A stretch of DNA of 64,000 nt from Dillenia suffruticosa (taxonomy: Eukaryota; Streptophyta; Magnoliopsida; Dilleniales; Dilleniaceae), in assembly GCA_033439265.1 (NCBI GenBank), contig JAVTVX010000016.1, forward strand, positions 14,740,701 through 14,804,700. The letters are read 5' to 3'. The position numbers and the translations under genes are program-made. This document shows positions 1 to 11,907 of this stretch, piece after piece. Under the pieces are notes generated by a model. That model ran no database searches and had not been told where the DNA came from. It was given only the letters and a program-made list of their open reading frames with translations. The first letter of the stretch is position 1. The number at the start of each line of letters is the position of its first letter.

Positions 1-110
1 ATTTTGTCAATAACTCAATTTCAAAGTATTTTTGCTTTTGATTTGTTCGCAACAAATAGCTGCAAGTATATGTCACTTTAGTCACCTAATGTCTATGACA
101 TGTATAAAGC
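1..110 (+). repeat. Direct repeat a, copy 1
   Basis: The segment with 'taactcaatttcaaagta' followed by 'tttttgcttttgattt' recurs at about 2428-2570 in the same orientation, including the downstream 'tatcactttagtc' and 'cacctaat' blocks. It may be a transposon fragment; no coding potential is seen. Confidence 0.6.
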
Positions 111-142
111 ATAAATTTCACAATTATGGATCATAAACAATC

Positions 143-210
143 CATTGCAATCTAGTCAATTAGGATATTCGACTCTCACCCGAAAAACTCAGGTTCGATT
201 CCTAGCAATG
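143..210 (+). repeat. tRNA-like segment, probable SINE head or tRNA pseudogene
   Basis: The 68-nt segment begins with CATTGC and ends with its exact complement GCAATG, like an acceptor stem. A box-A-like TAGTCAATTAGG lies at 153-164 and a perfect box B, GGTTCGATTCC, at 192-202, at tRNA-like spacing. The T-arm stem is weak and no convincing anticodon arm forms, so a functional tRNA is unlikely. A tRNA-derived SINE 5' end or a decayed tRNA is the best reading. No clear SINE tail was found. Confidence 0.4.
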
Positions 211-1530
211 AAAGATTTAAAATTTTTAGCTCCACCATGGCTGGTCCCAAATCTAGATAAAGGAAGAGAGTTGCTGCAAGATAATATTCAACGTAAAAGT
301 TTTATCAAAACAAAATGAATGACAAATATAAGAAATTTGTTGGGTATTTCTTTCTCGATGATGCGTACACTTGATCCCGAGTGTAGTGACGAGTTTGCCA
401 GGGCCTTTAGGGTGTCACCCAAAAACAACATGCCCCATGGCCAATGGATGTGATATGAAATTGATATACCATGAATTCGGACAAATATACTCTAGTCGAA
501 TGTTGTATATTTTGATGGGAGCAAGTATTATTCTCACAAGAATATTTTGTAGTACCAAATATGAATTAGTCTATTTAAGTTGGACAAACCAAACAACAAT
601 TATGAATATATTAAAGAATTAAAATCAATAGATAAAAGACCCTATGAATCAACTTCATCTATTCTTAATTTTTCACATAACCGAATCTTTTCAAACTCCC
701 CAAGTTTATTGACTAATGAATTACTATATATGATGGCATATTCCCTGAAATTAGATTTCACCTAATGGTTATACAATGAATTCCTTAATTCAACTAATCA
801 AAACACAATAGTCATGCAATTTTGATTAATTCAAATTGTTTTAATTTCTATGGAAAACTGTAATCTAGGGTATTCTAAATTCCCACACAAAAAATTGATT
901 TTTGGTCGATATCATAATTTCATGTGGATTTTATTGTTATGAAGCATTACTATCAATAATAAAATTTCATCACACAATTATGCCAGTAAAACTTAAAAAA
1001 AGAAATAAATTCAGTCAATGAAATTAATTAAAAGCAAAATCTATTAAGTTCTAGAAACAAAAATAATTAGCTAGACATTCTGAAGAAAAACGTAAGAAAA
1101 ATAAAAGACATTGCAACCCTTTTGTACAAGAAGAATGTGGAAATCACATTCTCTGATGGTGGCTATTGGGGTTCACATCCTTTAAAAGTGTACACCAGGG
1201 TTCATATCCTCTAAAGGTGTGTCTTTTCCATCCTAAGATGTCTCTTATTTATAGGCTTAAAACCCTAAATCAACAAAGAGTCATGAGCTTTTAGGAAACT
1301 TAATTTTTTTCTTTGATTTGAAAACTTGCTTTTGTTGTGTTGATAAAGATCTCTTACTTTCACAAAATTTGAAAACTTCATCTTTATCCTTGATTTAAAC
1401 TCCTAAAGTTATTGGCACTTGACTCCGAAAATCTCTTATTGGATATGTTTAGTTACCTTCCTTTTTTAGTATGGAATTGACTTTTAGTACTGCAACAACT
1501 TCAATCCAATTTTCATGTATGTTCTTGCCT
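211..1530. other. No gene seen; degenerate repeat DNA
   Basis: Open frames at 371-622 and 580-765 are short, have no recognisable domain and read like chance. Around 1130-1270 a block with two similar 'ggttcacatcct/ggttcatatcct' phrases and 'tatttataggct' looks like retrotransposon LTR promoter DNA, but no boundaries can be fixed. Confidence 0.4.
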
Positions 1531-1937
1531 AAATTAACCTCTAAACTCTTTACAAGATTTTGTAGGTGTCTAGTTTCCAACATAATAAGAATAACCCAAT
1601 CCAATATCCGAGTAGACAGATGAGTTCAAAATACTGACAGTTGCTCGTCTAGTCTAAATTTTCGAATGTAACCTTAATATTTCCTAAATCAATAGTCATG
1701 AATTTAGTTAGTGCAATATCATAAAATAATATTTAAAACAGTGCTAAAATTCACAAATAAGGGTTGAAGTAATATAATTCCAATGCAAAAAATTATTGTT
1801 ATCAGAAATAGGCAAGGGTTCCTACATTTACTTAGACGGGTGTCGCTAGAGAAGCTAGTCAATGAATATAGGATTCGCCTAACCATGGAATATAAGATCC
1901 TTAACCAGTAATCAATGGGGTGACTTTACAATTGCAC
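1531..1937 (+). repeat. Direct repeat b, copy 1
   Basis: About 400 bp starting near 'ttaacctctaaactc' and ending near 'gtgactttacaatt' is clearly homologous, in the same order and orientation, to 3117-3529. Shared blocks include 'tagtttccaacataataaga', 'tcctaaatcaatagtcatga' and 'agacgggtgtcgctagagaa'. The copies differ by many substitutions and small indels, so the duplication is old. No open frame is conserved. Confidence 0.75.
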
Positions 1938-2427
1938 AAGCAGCGAAACTAGTCATCATAGCTTTTCTATTTATAACAATAAATTACTTTAAAGTTATAT
2001 TACTATCAGGACAATTTTAAAAATTTCTTACTCTTATTTTGTTTATATGAAAGATAATACAAAATCCAAAAAGTAACATAGTAAACTATTAGGACTAATG
2101 CATATATAATGTTCTTTTACTTTTGCCACTTTCTTTGACATTGTATGAGCAAAATAAAGAGAGGGGTTTTCTACAAATTTGGAATAGCTACAAATAAACC
2201 ACCTTCATACCTCTAAGACAACCCGTATAAAAAGGTTGCAATTTTTAAGAGTTTACACAAAAGACTAATATCTATCTCTAGTCTCCGCCCAAGTAACAAT
2301 AGAATAATTACAACATTCAAACTTAAAATGACAGATACTTATGATATTTGACATGAAATAAACAATCATCAAAATAATTGAAAAGAAAAGGCAAACTTGC
2401 ATTAAAAGTAGCATTAAAGTTCAATGT
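1938..2427. other. No gene seen between repeat copies
   Basis: AT-rich DNA between repeat b copy 1 and repeat a copy 2. No frame of useful length and no recognised motif on either strand. Confidence 0.4.
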
Positions 2428-2570
2428 TTTGCCATTAACTCAATTTCAAAGTATTTTTGCTCTTGATTTGGTCGTATAAAAATATATATCACTATTTCGC
2501 CATACCCTGCAAATATATATCACTTTAGTCTTTAAATCACTTATCATTACATGATAGACACCTAATATCA
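2428..2570 (+). repeat. Direct repeat a, copy 2
   Basis: Second copy of the repeat at the window start, with an internal expansion around 'aaatatatatcact'. Together with repeat b it suggests a larger segment was duplicated, or that both are parts of two copies of one element. Confidence 0.55.
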
Positions 2571-2581
2571 ATGAAATACAA

Positions 2582-3060
2582 CCTAGAGGGGGTGAATAGA
2601 TTGAATGGCAATCTTAAGTGTTTTGAGAATTTTATAGATTGCGGGATGTGGGAATAGAGTGTTGGAATATGATAGAGAAAATAAAATATAGAACACACAG
2701 ATTTTTACAATGATTTTACCAAATTTGATATACGTCTACTATAGGCACCCTCTTGGATTTCAACTATTCTTACCAAATAGTATAACACACTTGCTTTCAG
2801 GTACAAGTGAAACTTGTGCAAGTGATTCGACTCGAAACACTTGCAACCTCATGGTTGTTTCTCTCTTCCTCTCTCTACCCTGGACTAAGATTCCCTTCTT
2901 TGGTCTTTTGAACTTTAGTATAAGAGATAAGTTGGTGTTGCAAAGAGTGAGGCTAGAATCCTCAAATGCAACAAAGTTGAAATTTACAAAAGATTTTATA
3001 GAGAGAGGAATGAAAGAATGAAAAATAGAGTAATAACTTCAATGTTCAAAGTATTCAATT
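2582..3060 (-). mobile_element. Probable Ty1/copia LTR 3'-end fragment, reversed
   Basis: The fragment opens with 'cctagagggggtgaatag' (2585-2602), the reverse complement of the 'ctattcaccccctctag' that ends the 5' LTR of element A at 5614-5630. This phrase marks the LTR 3' end in one large plant copia lineage. The following A-rich block and 'tttttacaatga' are also of that type. The open frame at 2710-3021 matches no protein and is treated as non-coding. It sits between the two parts of the repeat a/b duplication. Confidence 0.45.
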
Positions 3061-3116
3061 TGTTTCTTGTACATTCATTCATTAGCTCTTTTGTTCCCTT
3101 CTCTCATTAAATGCAC

Positions 3117-3529
3117 ATTTAACCTCTAAACACTTCACAAGATTTTGTAGGTCTTGAAGTCTAGTTTCCAACATAATAAGAATCAACCCAATCCGATGTC
3201 GGAGTAGAGAGATAAGTTCAAAATACCAATAGATGCTCGTCCAGTCCGAATTTTAGAATATAAGCTCAATATTTCCTAAATCAATAGTCATGAATTTAAT
3301 TAGTGTAATATCACAAAATAAAATTTAAAACAATCTTAAAACTTACAAATAAGGGATGAAATGATATAATTGAAGTGTATAAAATTATTGCTATCAAAAA
3401 TAGGCAAAGGTTCCTACATTTATGTAGACGGGTGTCGCTAGAGAAGTTAGTCCATGAAAATAAGATTTGCCTAACCACTTGGAATATAGGATCCTTAACT
3501 AGTAATCAATGGAGTGACCCTACAATTCA
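3117..3529 (+). repeat. Direct repeat b, copy 2
   Basis: Same order of blocks as the copy at 1531-1937. It ends near 'gtgaccctacaatt', after which the copies diverge. Confidence 0.75.
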
Positions 3530-3861
3530 TGCGATAATTGAGTGATTTCCTCCCCTTGGCCTTAACACATGTGTAACTAACAGATACAAAATTCTTTCAT
3601 GAAATCCTAAGTCTATGGCATTATTATTTACCTCTACCATCTGAGGGGCATTCATTACTTCTCTGGGATTATTTAAATAATTAGACTCATATATGGCTCT
3701 CATTCACTATAGGGAATCCAACTTAGCCCATTTTCTCGACAAATAAACCTAGGGTTCACTTCAATTTCTGACTACACATACCACAGAATGCTTACCAATG
3801 AATATATGAGCCTCACTAGACTCATCCTCCCCATTGTCACTAATAATTTCTATATTATTAT
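3530..3861. other. No gene seen; left flank of copia element A
   Basis: AT-rich DNA directly left of the LTR start at 3862. The five bases before the LTR are ATTAT. They do not match the five bases after the A-type LTR ending at 11907 (CTACT). Confidence 0.4.
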
Positions 3862-5640
3862 TGTTGAAAATGATAAGTTTTGATAATGATAAATTGGAGG
3901 AAAATAAATTTAAGTAAATTAAAAAGCTATCAGGAAACAAAAGTCTGCAAACCATGCCAACTTGTTCTTGACACACGTTGATCTACTCTTATAGATCTAC
4001 AAATTTTCAGAGTCATGTCGATTAATTTTAGCAATATCTTGAACATGTCGACCTGTTAGTGACCCATATCGAAAATAAAACATACAAAACGAATTGTTTA
4101 AGTAAGATTATGTCGACAAACCTAAAAACATGTCAACCTAGTTTGAACATTCACATATCTAAGTTAAACCGCGTCAACCTTTCTTACACGTCGACCTATT
4201 CACCTCAACATGTCGACCATTTCAATAATGTAATCTACACACATTGACAAGTATCAGATAAAAGTCTAAAGAGGTCAACATACCCAATAACTTGTCGACC
4301 CGATTTCTTTGTCCTTTAAGAAATACACAATGACCTGTATGTTGACTTTGTCGACACATTGAATGCATCGACCAATTTCAGAGGATAGGTCCACCAATTT
4401 TATGTAGATATAGAATCATCTCGATATGGATTTAGAACAAGTCGACCTAACTTAGTTGTCTTTTAAAAATCACACGTCGACCTGCATTTTAACCTTGTCG
4501 ATACACTTAGCACATTGACCAATTTCAGAGATTAGGTCCACCAATTATATGAAGATACAAGATTATGTCGATATGGACGTATAACATGTCAACCTAGGTT
4601 GTTGATTCCTAAGTAAGGGATGTCAATGCCTAGTTAGAACAATGTCAACACATCAGAACACGTCGACCGATTTAAGCTTATGTGTCCACCTATTTAATTT
4701 GAAGCATGAACTTGTCGACCCAAATGCTCTCATGTCGACCTGATCAGTCAAGTTCTCGATACTAAATTTTTGAATTCAAGTCGATCTATTGTTTAATCTT
4801 GTCGACCCAAAATTGTCTGAAACCAAATTTTCAAAACAAATTTGAACACAACGGTCGTTTATTTTTCTATATGTCTGAATATTTCCATTTCTATCAAAAC
4901 CCAACATTTAAATGTAGCAAAAACATCTTTCGATTGGTTAAACAAAAAGTGGTATCAGTGAGAAATGATACTTCAGAGCAAAAATAGGTACTGTTGTATA
5001 ACATTAATTGACAGACATTAATGAACAACGTTTAATTTCAATAACCCTATAGTAGATCTCTTCAGCATGATAATAAATATCAAAAATGAGATATGAAGAA
5101 GAAAAAGGATGTTCAATTAGCAAACTAAACTACCACAATCTCATGGCATTCATTACTATACTTTAACAAGTCATACACTCTGTTCTTCACTTTATCTTCA
5201 TTTGATTTTCTTTTAGAGTATAATTATTTGTAAAATCAAGTTTGTCAAATCTGAGAATTAGACCCTCGCATCTTTGACATTTCCTCTCTTACCTATATTG
5301 AAATTTAAAAAGACCAAAGAGTATATCACTATTTTGGGTCTAGAGAGAGAACCAATCTACGTAGCGTTGAGAAAGTAGTGTTTGCAAAAAAATACTACAA
5401 AGATCCAAATTAAACCTACAATCAAGTTTGTATCATTAAATTGATAGTAAAAAATCCAAGAGGAGCCTAGGTGTAGACGTACACCAGGTTAGGGAGAACC
5501 GCTATAAAAAATTTTGTGTGTTTTTTACTTTTCAGTTAACTACCAAACACCTCTGTTATAACTTTTTAAATACCTGTACAGTCAAATAATTTTTTAAAAA
5601 TATGTTTATTCTACTATTCACCCCCTCTAGTTAAATATCA
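3862..5640 (+). mobile_element. Ty1/copia element A, 5' LTR (1779 bp)
   Basis: It starts TGTTGAAAATGATAAG and ends with the 'attcaccccctctag' block and a terminal TATCA just before a primer-binding site. It aligns along its length, with many differences, to 10039-11907. From about 3970 to 4810 it holds roughly two dozen copies of a degenerate TGTCGACC motif on both strands. Near its 3' end 'gctataaaaa' at 5501-5510 precedes the pyrimidine-rich terminus, as in related LTRs. The strong divergence from the second LTR points to an old insertion or two independent ones. Confidence 0.8.
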
Positions 5641-5642
5641 AT

Positions 5643-5654
5643 TGATATCAGAAC
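5643..5654 (+). other. Primer-binding site of copia element A
   Basis: TGATATCAGAAC is a two-mismatch version of TGGTATCAGAGC, the complement of the initiator tRNA-Met 3' end used by plant copia elements. It lies two bases after the LTR end. Confidence 0.75.
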
Positions 5655-5689
5655 AGATGTGTTGATAGAAAGCCTAACAGGTTTAACAC

Positions 5690-8600
5690 AAAAGATCCAA
5701 ATGGCCATAAACAAAGACAATGTACTGCTTGAAGCATGCTCAACAAATTGTGTACTAGTTATTGGAAGCAAAGAATGTATAATTTCTTCATTGAGCAAGA
5801 TCTTAATGCCTGACAAATAATCGAAAATGGTGTTGAATTTCCCAATGAAGAGATTGATGGTATATGTATACTAGTTAAGTTAAAGAATATGACAACTGAG
5901 TAGAAGAAAACCTATCAAGCAAACTGCATGGCCATAAATCTTCTTCATTCTGCACTGAACATCAATGAATATAATTGAGTTTTCTCATATATCACAGCGA
6001 AAGAAATCTGGGAAAGACTCAAAGCCACCTACGAAGGCACTAATCAAGTTCACAAAAGCAAAATCAAATTGCTGAAACAAGAATATGAAGTTTTCAAGAT
6101 TAAAGAAGGAGAATCTATCAGTGAAATGATAATAAGATTCAACAAGGTGACAAATGAATTGAGGTTGCTTGGAAAGAGAATCCCTCAAGAATACATGATA
6201 GACAAGATCCAAATAAGTCTGTCAAAATCTTGGGAGCCTAAAGTCACTGTGATAGAAGAATCTAAAAATCTTGAAACCTTGACATTAGATGGACTCGTAA
6301 GGTCTCTAATAACCCATGAAATGAAGTTAAATGTAAAGGAGCCAGGAAAAGAAGAAAAAGGTAAAGGAGTAACTCTCAAAACTGACAGTGATGAGAGTAC
6401 TTCAAACTCTGAAGAAGAAGATGATGAAAAAGGAGAAGCATTGTTGGCCAGAAGATTCAAGAAGTTTATGATGTGAAAGAGGAACAAGAGCAAATCATAC
6501 TTCAAAAGACCAGAAAAGAAAGAGAAAAACATATGCTTCGAGTTTAAAAAATTTGGACACATAAAAACTGATTATCCACAACTAAAAAAGAATGATAAGA
6601 AAAATAAGAAAGAAAGAAAGGAGAAGAAAAAGAAGAAAGCTCTTGCTGCCTATAGTGATGAAGACTCTAACTCAATTGAAGAAGAACCAACAAAAGAACA
6701 AACTAACTTGTACTTCATGGCTAATGAAGAATTCTCCGACAATGAGATAAACTTTACTTCCTATTTTTTTTGTTCTAATTCTAAAGAAAGTAATTTCACT
6801 ATTGCTGAAACTACATAAAACATTACTAGAATCACTTAAGGAATCAAAAAGGTTAAAAGTGAAAAATAATCTGTTAACGAAAGATATGATTGAAACTGTT
6901 AAAAAATTAGAAAAATCAAAAATAGAACCTAATGAATTAAGAGAGAAAATGTTAAATTAGAATTGAAAATTGTTGAACTCGAAAAAGATTTAAAGAATGA
7001 AAAGAGCAAACATTTGGATTAGCAAAATAAAATAGATGATGTCAATCAAACAAATGAGAGAAAAGAGTTAACCGAACAAAAGGAGAAAAACATTAGGCAA
7101 AGTGCCATTCTAATAAAATTCATAGAAAGATAAGAAAAACCAGATGCCATACTAGGAGCACAGAGAGCAGTATTTGATAAGACTGGATTAGGATATAATC
7201 CTACTCAAATCCAAAAAAAAGCTATATAAGTTCTTCACACCTAGTTTAGAAAGTATTAAACTACAGAGATGTCATACACGCATGAAACTGGGGCACAAGT
7301 CAGATAACTGCAAACTAAGAAATAAATCTTCTATTACTATGAAGAATACAATAGTAATTAATCACAAGTGTACCTATTGCAAAAAAATTGAACACTTATG
7401 TCTGCTGGTTCAAGAACTCATCAATAGTGAACTTAAAATTGATACCTAAGATTTAAATCAAAGCAAACTCAGCCAGACCCAAGAAAACATGGATACCAAA
7501 GGTAAAAGTGTGATTGAATCTTGTTTCAAATTTGTCTGAAATCAAGAGAATCTCCTGATAAGTCAATCTGAAGCATTGATAGTAGCTGTTCAAGGCATAT
7601 GACTAGAGATATCTCTAAATTCTCATCTCTCGAGAAAAAGAAGGGAGGAAAGGTAGGCTTTGGTGACAACTCCAAAGGGAAAGTTATCAGGAAGGCAATA
7701 TTGGAGGTAAGTCCACTGACTTTCAAATTCCAAATGTTCTTCTCGTTTCTAGTCTTAAGTTCAGCTTGTTAAGTATTTGTCATTTATGTGATAAAGGTTA
7801 TAAACTTATATTTGAGTTTGATACTTGCTCTATCATTGATAAAACTTCTGGTAGTATTAAATTTACTAGTTTTAGAAAAGAAAATATCTTTGTGATTGAT
7901 TTAGAGCAATTGGAAACTCAAAATGAATCTTGTCTAGTTATAGTAAATAAAAATAATTCACAGCTATGACACAGAAGATTAGGATACGCAAGTATGAATA
8001 CATTATCAAAGTTAGTTAGGAAAGATATTGTGAAAGGTCTACCTCAATTAAGATACGAAAAAGATAGATTGTGTGATGCATACGTGAAAGAAAAACAAGT
8101 CAAAACTTCATTTAAGTCCAAAAACTGTCTATCCACTAGCAGTCCTCTGAACCTTTTACAAATAGAATTATTTGGACCAATTAGAAATCAAAGTTTAGGT
8201 AGAAAATATTATAGATTTGTAATCATCGATGATTACTCTAGATACACTTGAGTGCTATTCCTAGCCAAGAAGGAGGAAGTCAGTCAGGATTTCATTAAAC
8301 TGTGCAAGAAAATTCAAAACGAAAAGGGAATTTTAATTAAGAGTATCAGAAGTGATCATAGTAAAGAATTTGAAATAAAACCATAAAAGAATTTTGTGGT
8401 AATCAAGATATTGATCACAATTTCTCAGCCCCTAAGACATCTCAATAGAATAGGGTAGTAGAAGGGAAAAATATTACATTACAAGAAATAGTTAGAACTA
8501 TGCTCTATGATCAAAATTTGTCGAAATTCTTCTAGGTAGAAGCAGTGAATAATGTCTGCTACATCTTAAATAAGGTATTAATCAGACCTATCTTAAAGAA

Positions 8601-9290
8601 AAGAAGTCTTAGGAAAATTTAATGCCAAAAGTGATGAGAAAATTTTCTTAGACTATTAGATAGTGAGTAAGGCATGTAGAGTCTGTAATAAAGAAACATG
8701 ACCAGTAGAGCAATCAATACATATAGAATTTGACAAAGAAAATGACACTGACCAAAGAATATTAGATAGTAAAGATTTAATAGAAAATGTTAATAAATTG
8801 AAACTTACAGAGAATTTGAATTCTTAAAAAGAAGAAATTAATGAAGTCACTAAACAAGAACAAAAAAAATGAAGCTCAACAAGAGTAAGAAATTAAATAT
8901 TCTCAAATTAGAAAAGATGTCAATGTAGAAAACATAATAGATGATGTAAGTTTGTGTGTTAGGACCAAATCAGTCCTATAGAATCAATGCAAATATGTGG
9001 CATTCATTTCTCAGAAAAGAACCTAAGAATGTAGAAGAAACATTAGGAGTTGAAAATTGGACAATGACTATGCAAAATGAATTGAATCAATTGGAAAGAA
9101 ACAAAATATTGAATCTTGTTCCTACACCAAGGGATCAATCCATAATTAGAACTAAGTAGGTCTTTAGAAATAAACTTGATAAATATGAAACAATCAAAAG
9201 AAACAAGGCAAGATTATTGGCCAAAGGATATCGTTAAAAGGTACAAATTGACTATAAAGAAACATATGCTCTAGTGGCTAAGAATATAAC
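5690..9290 (+). pseudogene. Ty1/copia element A gag-pol, decayed and 3'-truncated
   Basis: Retrotransposon polyprotein remnant. Gag (UBN2-type) starts near 5750 with W-K-Q-R-M-Y and D-L-N-A then TGA where Trp is expected. The longest intact piece is 6069-6476. The CCHC knuckle at 6534-6575 reads C-F-E-F...H...Y, so its second and last Cys are lost. A Lys/Glu-rich region follows, then an aspartic-protease/pre-integrase stretch (about 7550-8090). The integrase core follows (8100-8560, with the phrases D-D-Y-S-R-Y and R-S-D-H). Reverse transcriptase begins at 8990 (N-W...M..E..Q...N) and stops near 9290, before the YVDD motif. Many stops and frameshifts make it non-functional. RNase H is absent; sequence from another copia follows. 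Confidence 0.85.
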
Positions 9291-9439
9291 TCCTTTTTCT
9301 TTGTGTAAAAAGAGAGGATGAAAAAATATATAAATATACGTTTTTAACAAAAGAGGGGAACATCCATTGTTGAGGGTTCTTCAAGATCTAGATCTTATAG
9401 CATATTCAAAGTTCTTGGATTATGAAAATCAAAGATAGA

Positions 9440-9573
9440 TCCAAATATGACTGTTCTTTAGACCTGTAAATCAAAAGGGTTAGTGCTTTAACCATAGATC
9501 ATGGGAAATTTATTTTTGATATTTCAATTTTAAATATGAAATTCCATATTCGATTATTACAAAATAATTATCA
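9440..9573 (+). mobile_element. Ty1/copia element B, 5' LTR remnant
   Basis: About 134 bp from 'gactgttctttagacctgta' to 'aataattatca' matches the end of the B 3' LTR at 17450-17585 (shared 'tttatttttgatatttcaat'). It is followed directly by a primer-binding site, so it is the 3' part of B's 5' LTR. Left of 9440 I cannot align it. The DNA at 9291-9440 may be the rest of the LTR or a junction with element A. Confidence 0.7.
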
Positions 9574-9574
9574 T

Positions 9575-9586
9575 TGGTATCAAAGC
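9575..9586 (+). other. Primer-binding site of copia element B
   Basis: TGGTATCAAAGC, one mismatch from the initiator tRNA-Met complement TGGTATCAGAGC, lies one base after the LTR remnant end at 9573. Confidence 0.7.
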
Positions 9587-10038
9587 ATAAAAAGGTTGTT
9601 TCCTTTTTTTTTTTAATGTGAGAAAATAATATGGGTTCATATTCAATGCCATGTTAGAGCGATCTGTGTACTTTTTTTTGAGAAAATTGTTAATGGTAAC
9701 ATCCATTTTAATGTGCGAAATGCTCTAAAATTTTAACAGAAGAATGTCCATACCATCACGAATAATTCTACAAAAAATCATGCATGCACGTCTAATAATT
9801 TTTGAGATAAATGAAACTTTAGCTGAAACTTATATGCCTATATCTCTTAGCACAATGTGTTTCATGATTTAATATTTATATGGTTAGATTCTCTATTAAA
9901 AACCCTTTCCAAATATATAGAGAGCGTGCAAAATAGTTTAGAAATGAAGGAGATATGGCCTTAAGAAGTAAGGGTCGAGATGTAGAAATTTTGTATGGGG
10001 AAGAAGAAGATGAACAGTAAACCCATGTCAATCACATT
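9587..10038. other. Element B leader DNA, no gene seen
   Basis: Non-coding DNA between B's primer-binding site and an A-type LTR. A purine-rich run 'ggggaagaagaagatgaa' lies at 9998-10015, too far from the LTR at 10039 for an obvious polypurine tract. Confidence 0.4.
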
Positions 10039-11907
10039 TGTTGAGATAGATAAATTTTGATGATGATAAATTTGAAAGAAAATGGTTTAAGAAAATCAAA
10101 AAAGTTCTTAGAATTCTGAACACTGCACAACTTGTCGATTAACTCTTCATGCACATCGACATACCCTTCATTTCCACCAATTTTAAGATCTATGTCGACT
10201 AATTTTAACCTAACCCTAGACATGTCGACCTGTTAAGTAACCCTTGTCGACCTAAATCATAGAAACATAATGTATTCTATTAAGTATATATATGTTAACA
10301 TACCCGTGAACACATCAACCTATATCACACAACGACCTGATTCCTAGAACACATCGACCTGAATAGTATCATGTAGACAAATTCAATTACCAAGTCGACC
10401 AATTTTAAAAGCATAACAACATACCTTCATAACACTTCAACATGTAATAGGCAAAAATCCAAGGAGGTCGACATGTCTGATAACTATCGACTTACTTCAC
10501 TTATTTCTTTAGAGACACACAACGACCTGTGCTATTGACCCTATTGACATGAAACACATATCGGCCTATTTTATGAGTCATGTCTACCGATTTTACACTA
10601 GTATAGAAACATGTAGATGTGAGACCAAGACTTGTCAACCTGATATAATATTGCTTAAATTTAATGTATCGATCAATTTTAGAATATAGGTCCACCAATT
10701 TTTATCTGCATAGTAACATGTCGATGTATGCAGTAGACTTATTAACCTGAAGTTTATTGACTCCTTAAGATCACACATCGACCTACACTCAATCTTGTCA
10801 ACATGCATAGACACATCGACCAATTCATTTGTACAGGTCTACCAATTTTATGAGTACATAGGACTATGTCGATATATAGTTAAAGGTTGTCGATCTAGGA
10901 TATTGATTTTCAAAGATTGCCAATCGATATCTACTAGAAATATGTCGACACATCAAAACACATCAAGTAATTTAACTCTGTGTGTCCATCTATTTAATTT
11001 GGTACATGCTCTTGTCAATATGAATATAGCCCTGTCAATCTATTTCGTCATAGACACAATACTAAATTTTTAAATTCAGGTCAATAGGCCATTTAAACAT
11101 GTCGATCCAAAGTTGTCAGAGAATAAATTTACGAAAAAGATTTGAACTCAATGGTCATTCTCTTTTTTTGATTCTATGAATATTTCCATTTCGTTCAAAA
11201 CTAACATTCAAATACAACATAAAACCAACTTTGATTGGTTAACATGGAAATGACGCTTGTAAAAGGATGAAAGTTCAACACGAAAATTGGCACTGTTGCA
11301 TAGAAGATTAATAGTGAACATTAAATGTGAAATGTTCAATTGCAACAACCCTTCAACGGATATCTTCAATACCACAATAAATATCAGTGAAAAGAAACGA
11401 AGAAAAGAAGAGAGAATGCTTGATTAAGTTCTCTAAACAACCTCATTACTTGTATTGATTACTTTTCACACTCTATTTTTATTTCTTCTTTCCTTTTCAT
11501 GTGATCTAAAACAAAATTTAATTTTGTCAAATCTGAGAATTATAGTCTCTCGTCTTTGACACTACATACTTACATATTTTGAGTATTCAAAAGACCAAAG
11601 AGTGCATGGCATTACTTTGGGTCTATTGTGTAAAGAATCAATGTGTAAAATTGAAGAGTTATGTTGTATAGATATACTGTAAAAGTTTAACTTGAACCTA
11701 TAATTAAGTTTATATTATCGAATTAATAGTAAAACATCCAAGGGAGCTTAGGAGTTGACGTATTCCAGGTTTGGTGGAACCACTATAAATATCTCAGTGT
11801 ATTTTTTATTCTTCTATCAAGTATCCAAACATTCTTTTGATATATTCAATTTTTAATTTTTAAAATTATCTATATTCAACTATTCACCCCTCTCTAGTTG
11901 AGAAACA
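10039..11907 (+). mobile_element. A-type copia LTR (3' LTR of A or a solo LTR), 1869 bp
   Basis: Aligns along its length with the LTR at 3862-5640: TGTTGAGATAGATAAATT start, a TGTCGACC-like array at about 10130-11110, the 'aaagaccaaagagt' block, 'cactataaatatct' near 11777 and the 'attcacccctctctag' end. It lies between B's primer-binding site and B's gag. It is therefore either a solo LTR that inserted in B's leader, or A's 3' LTR joined to B by rearrangement. Flanking bases ACATT and ACACT differ by one, but that frame gives an atypical LTR end. Confidence 0.75.
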
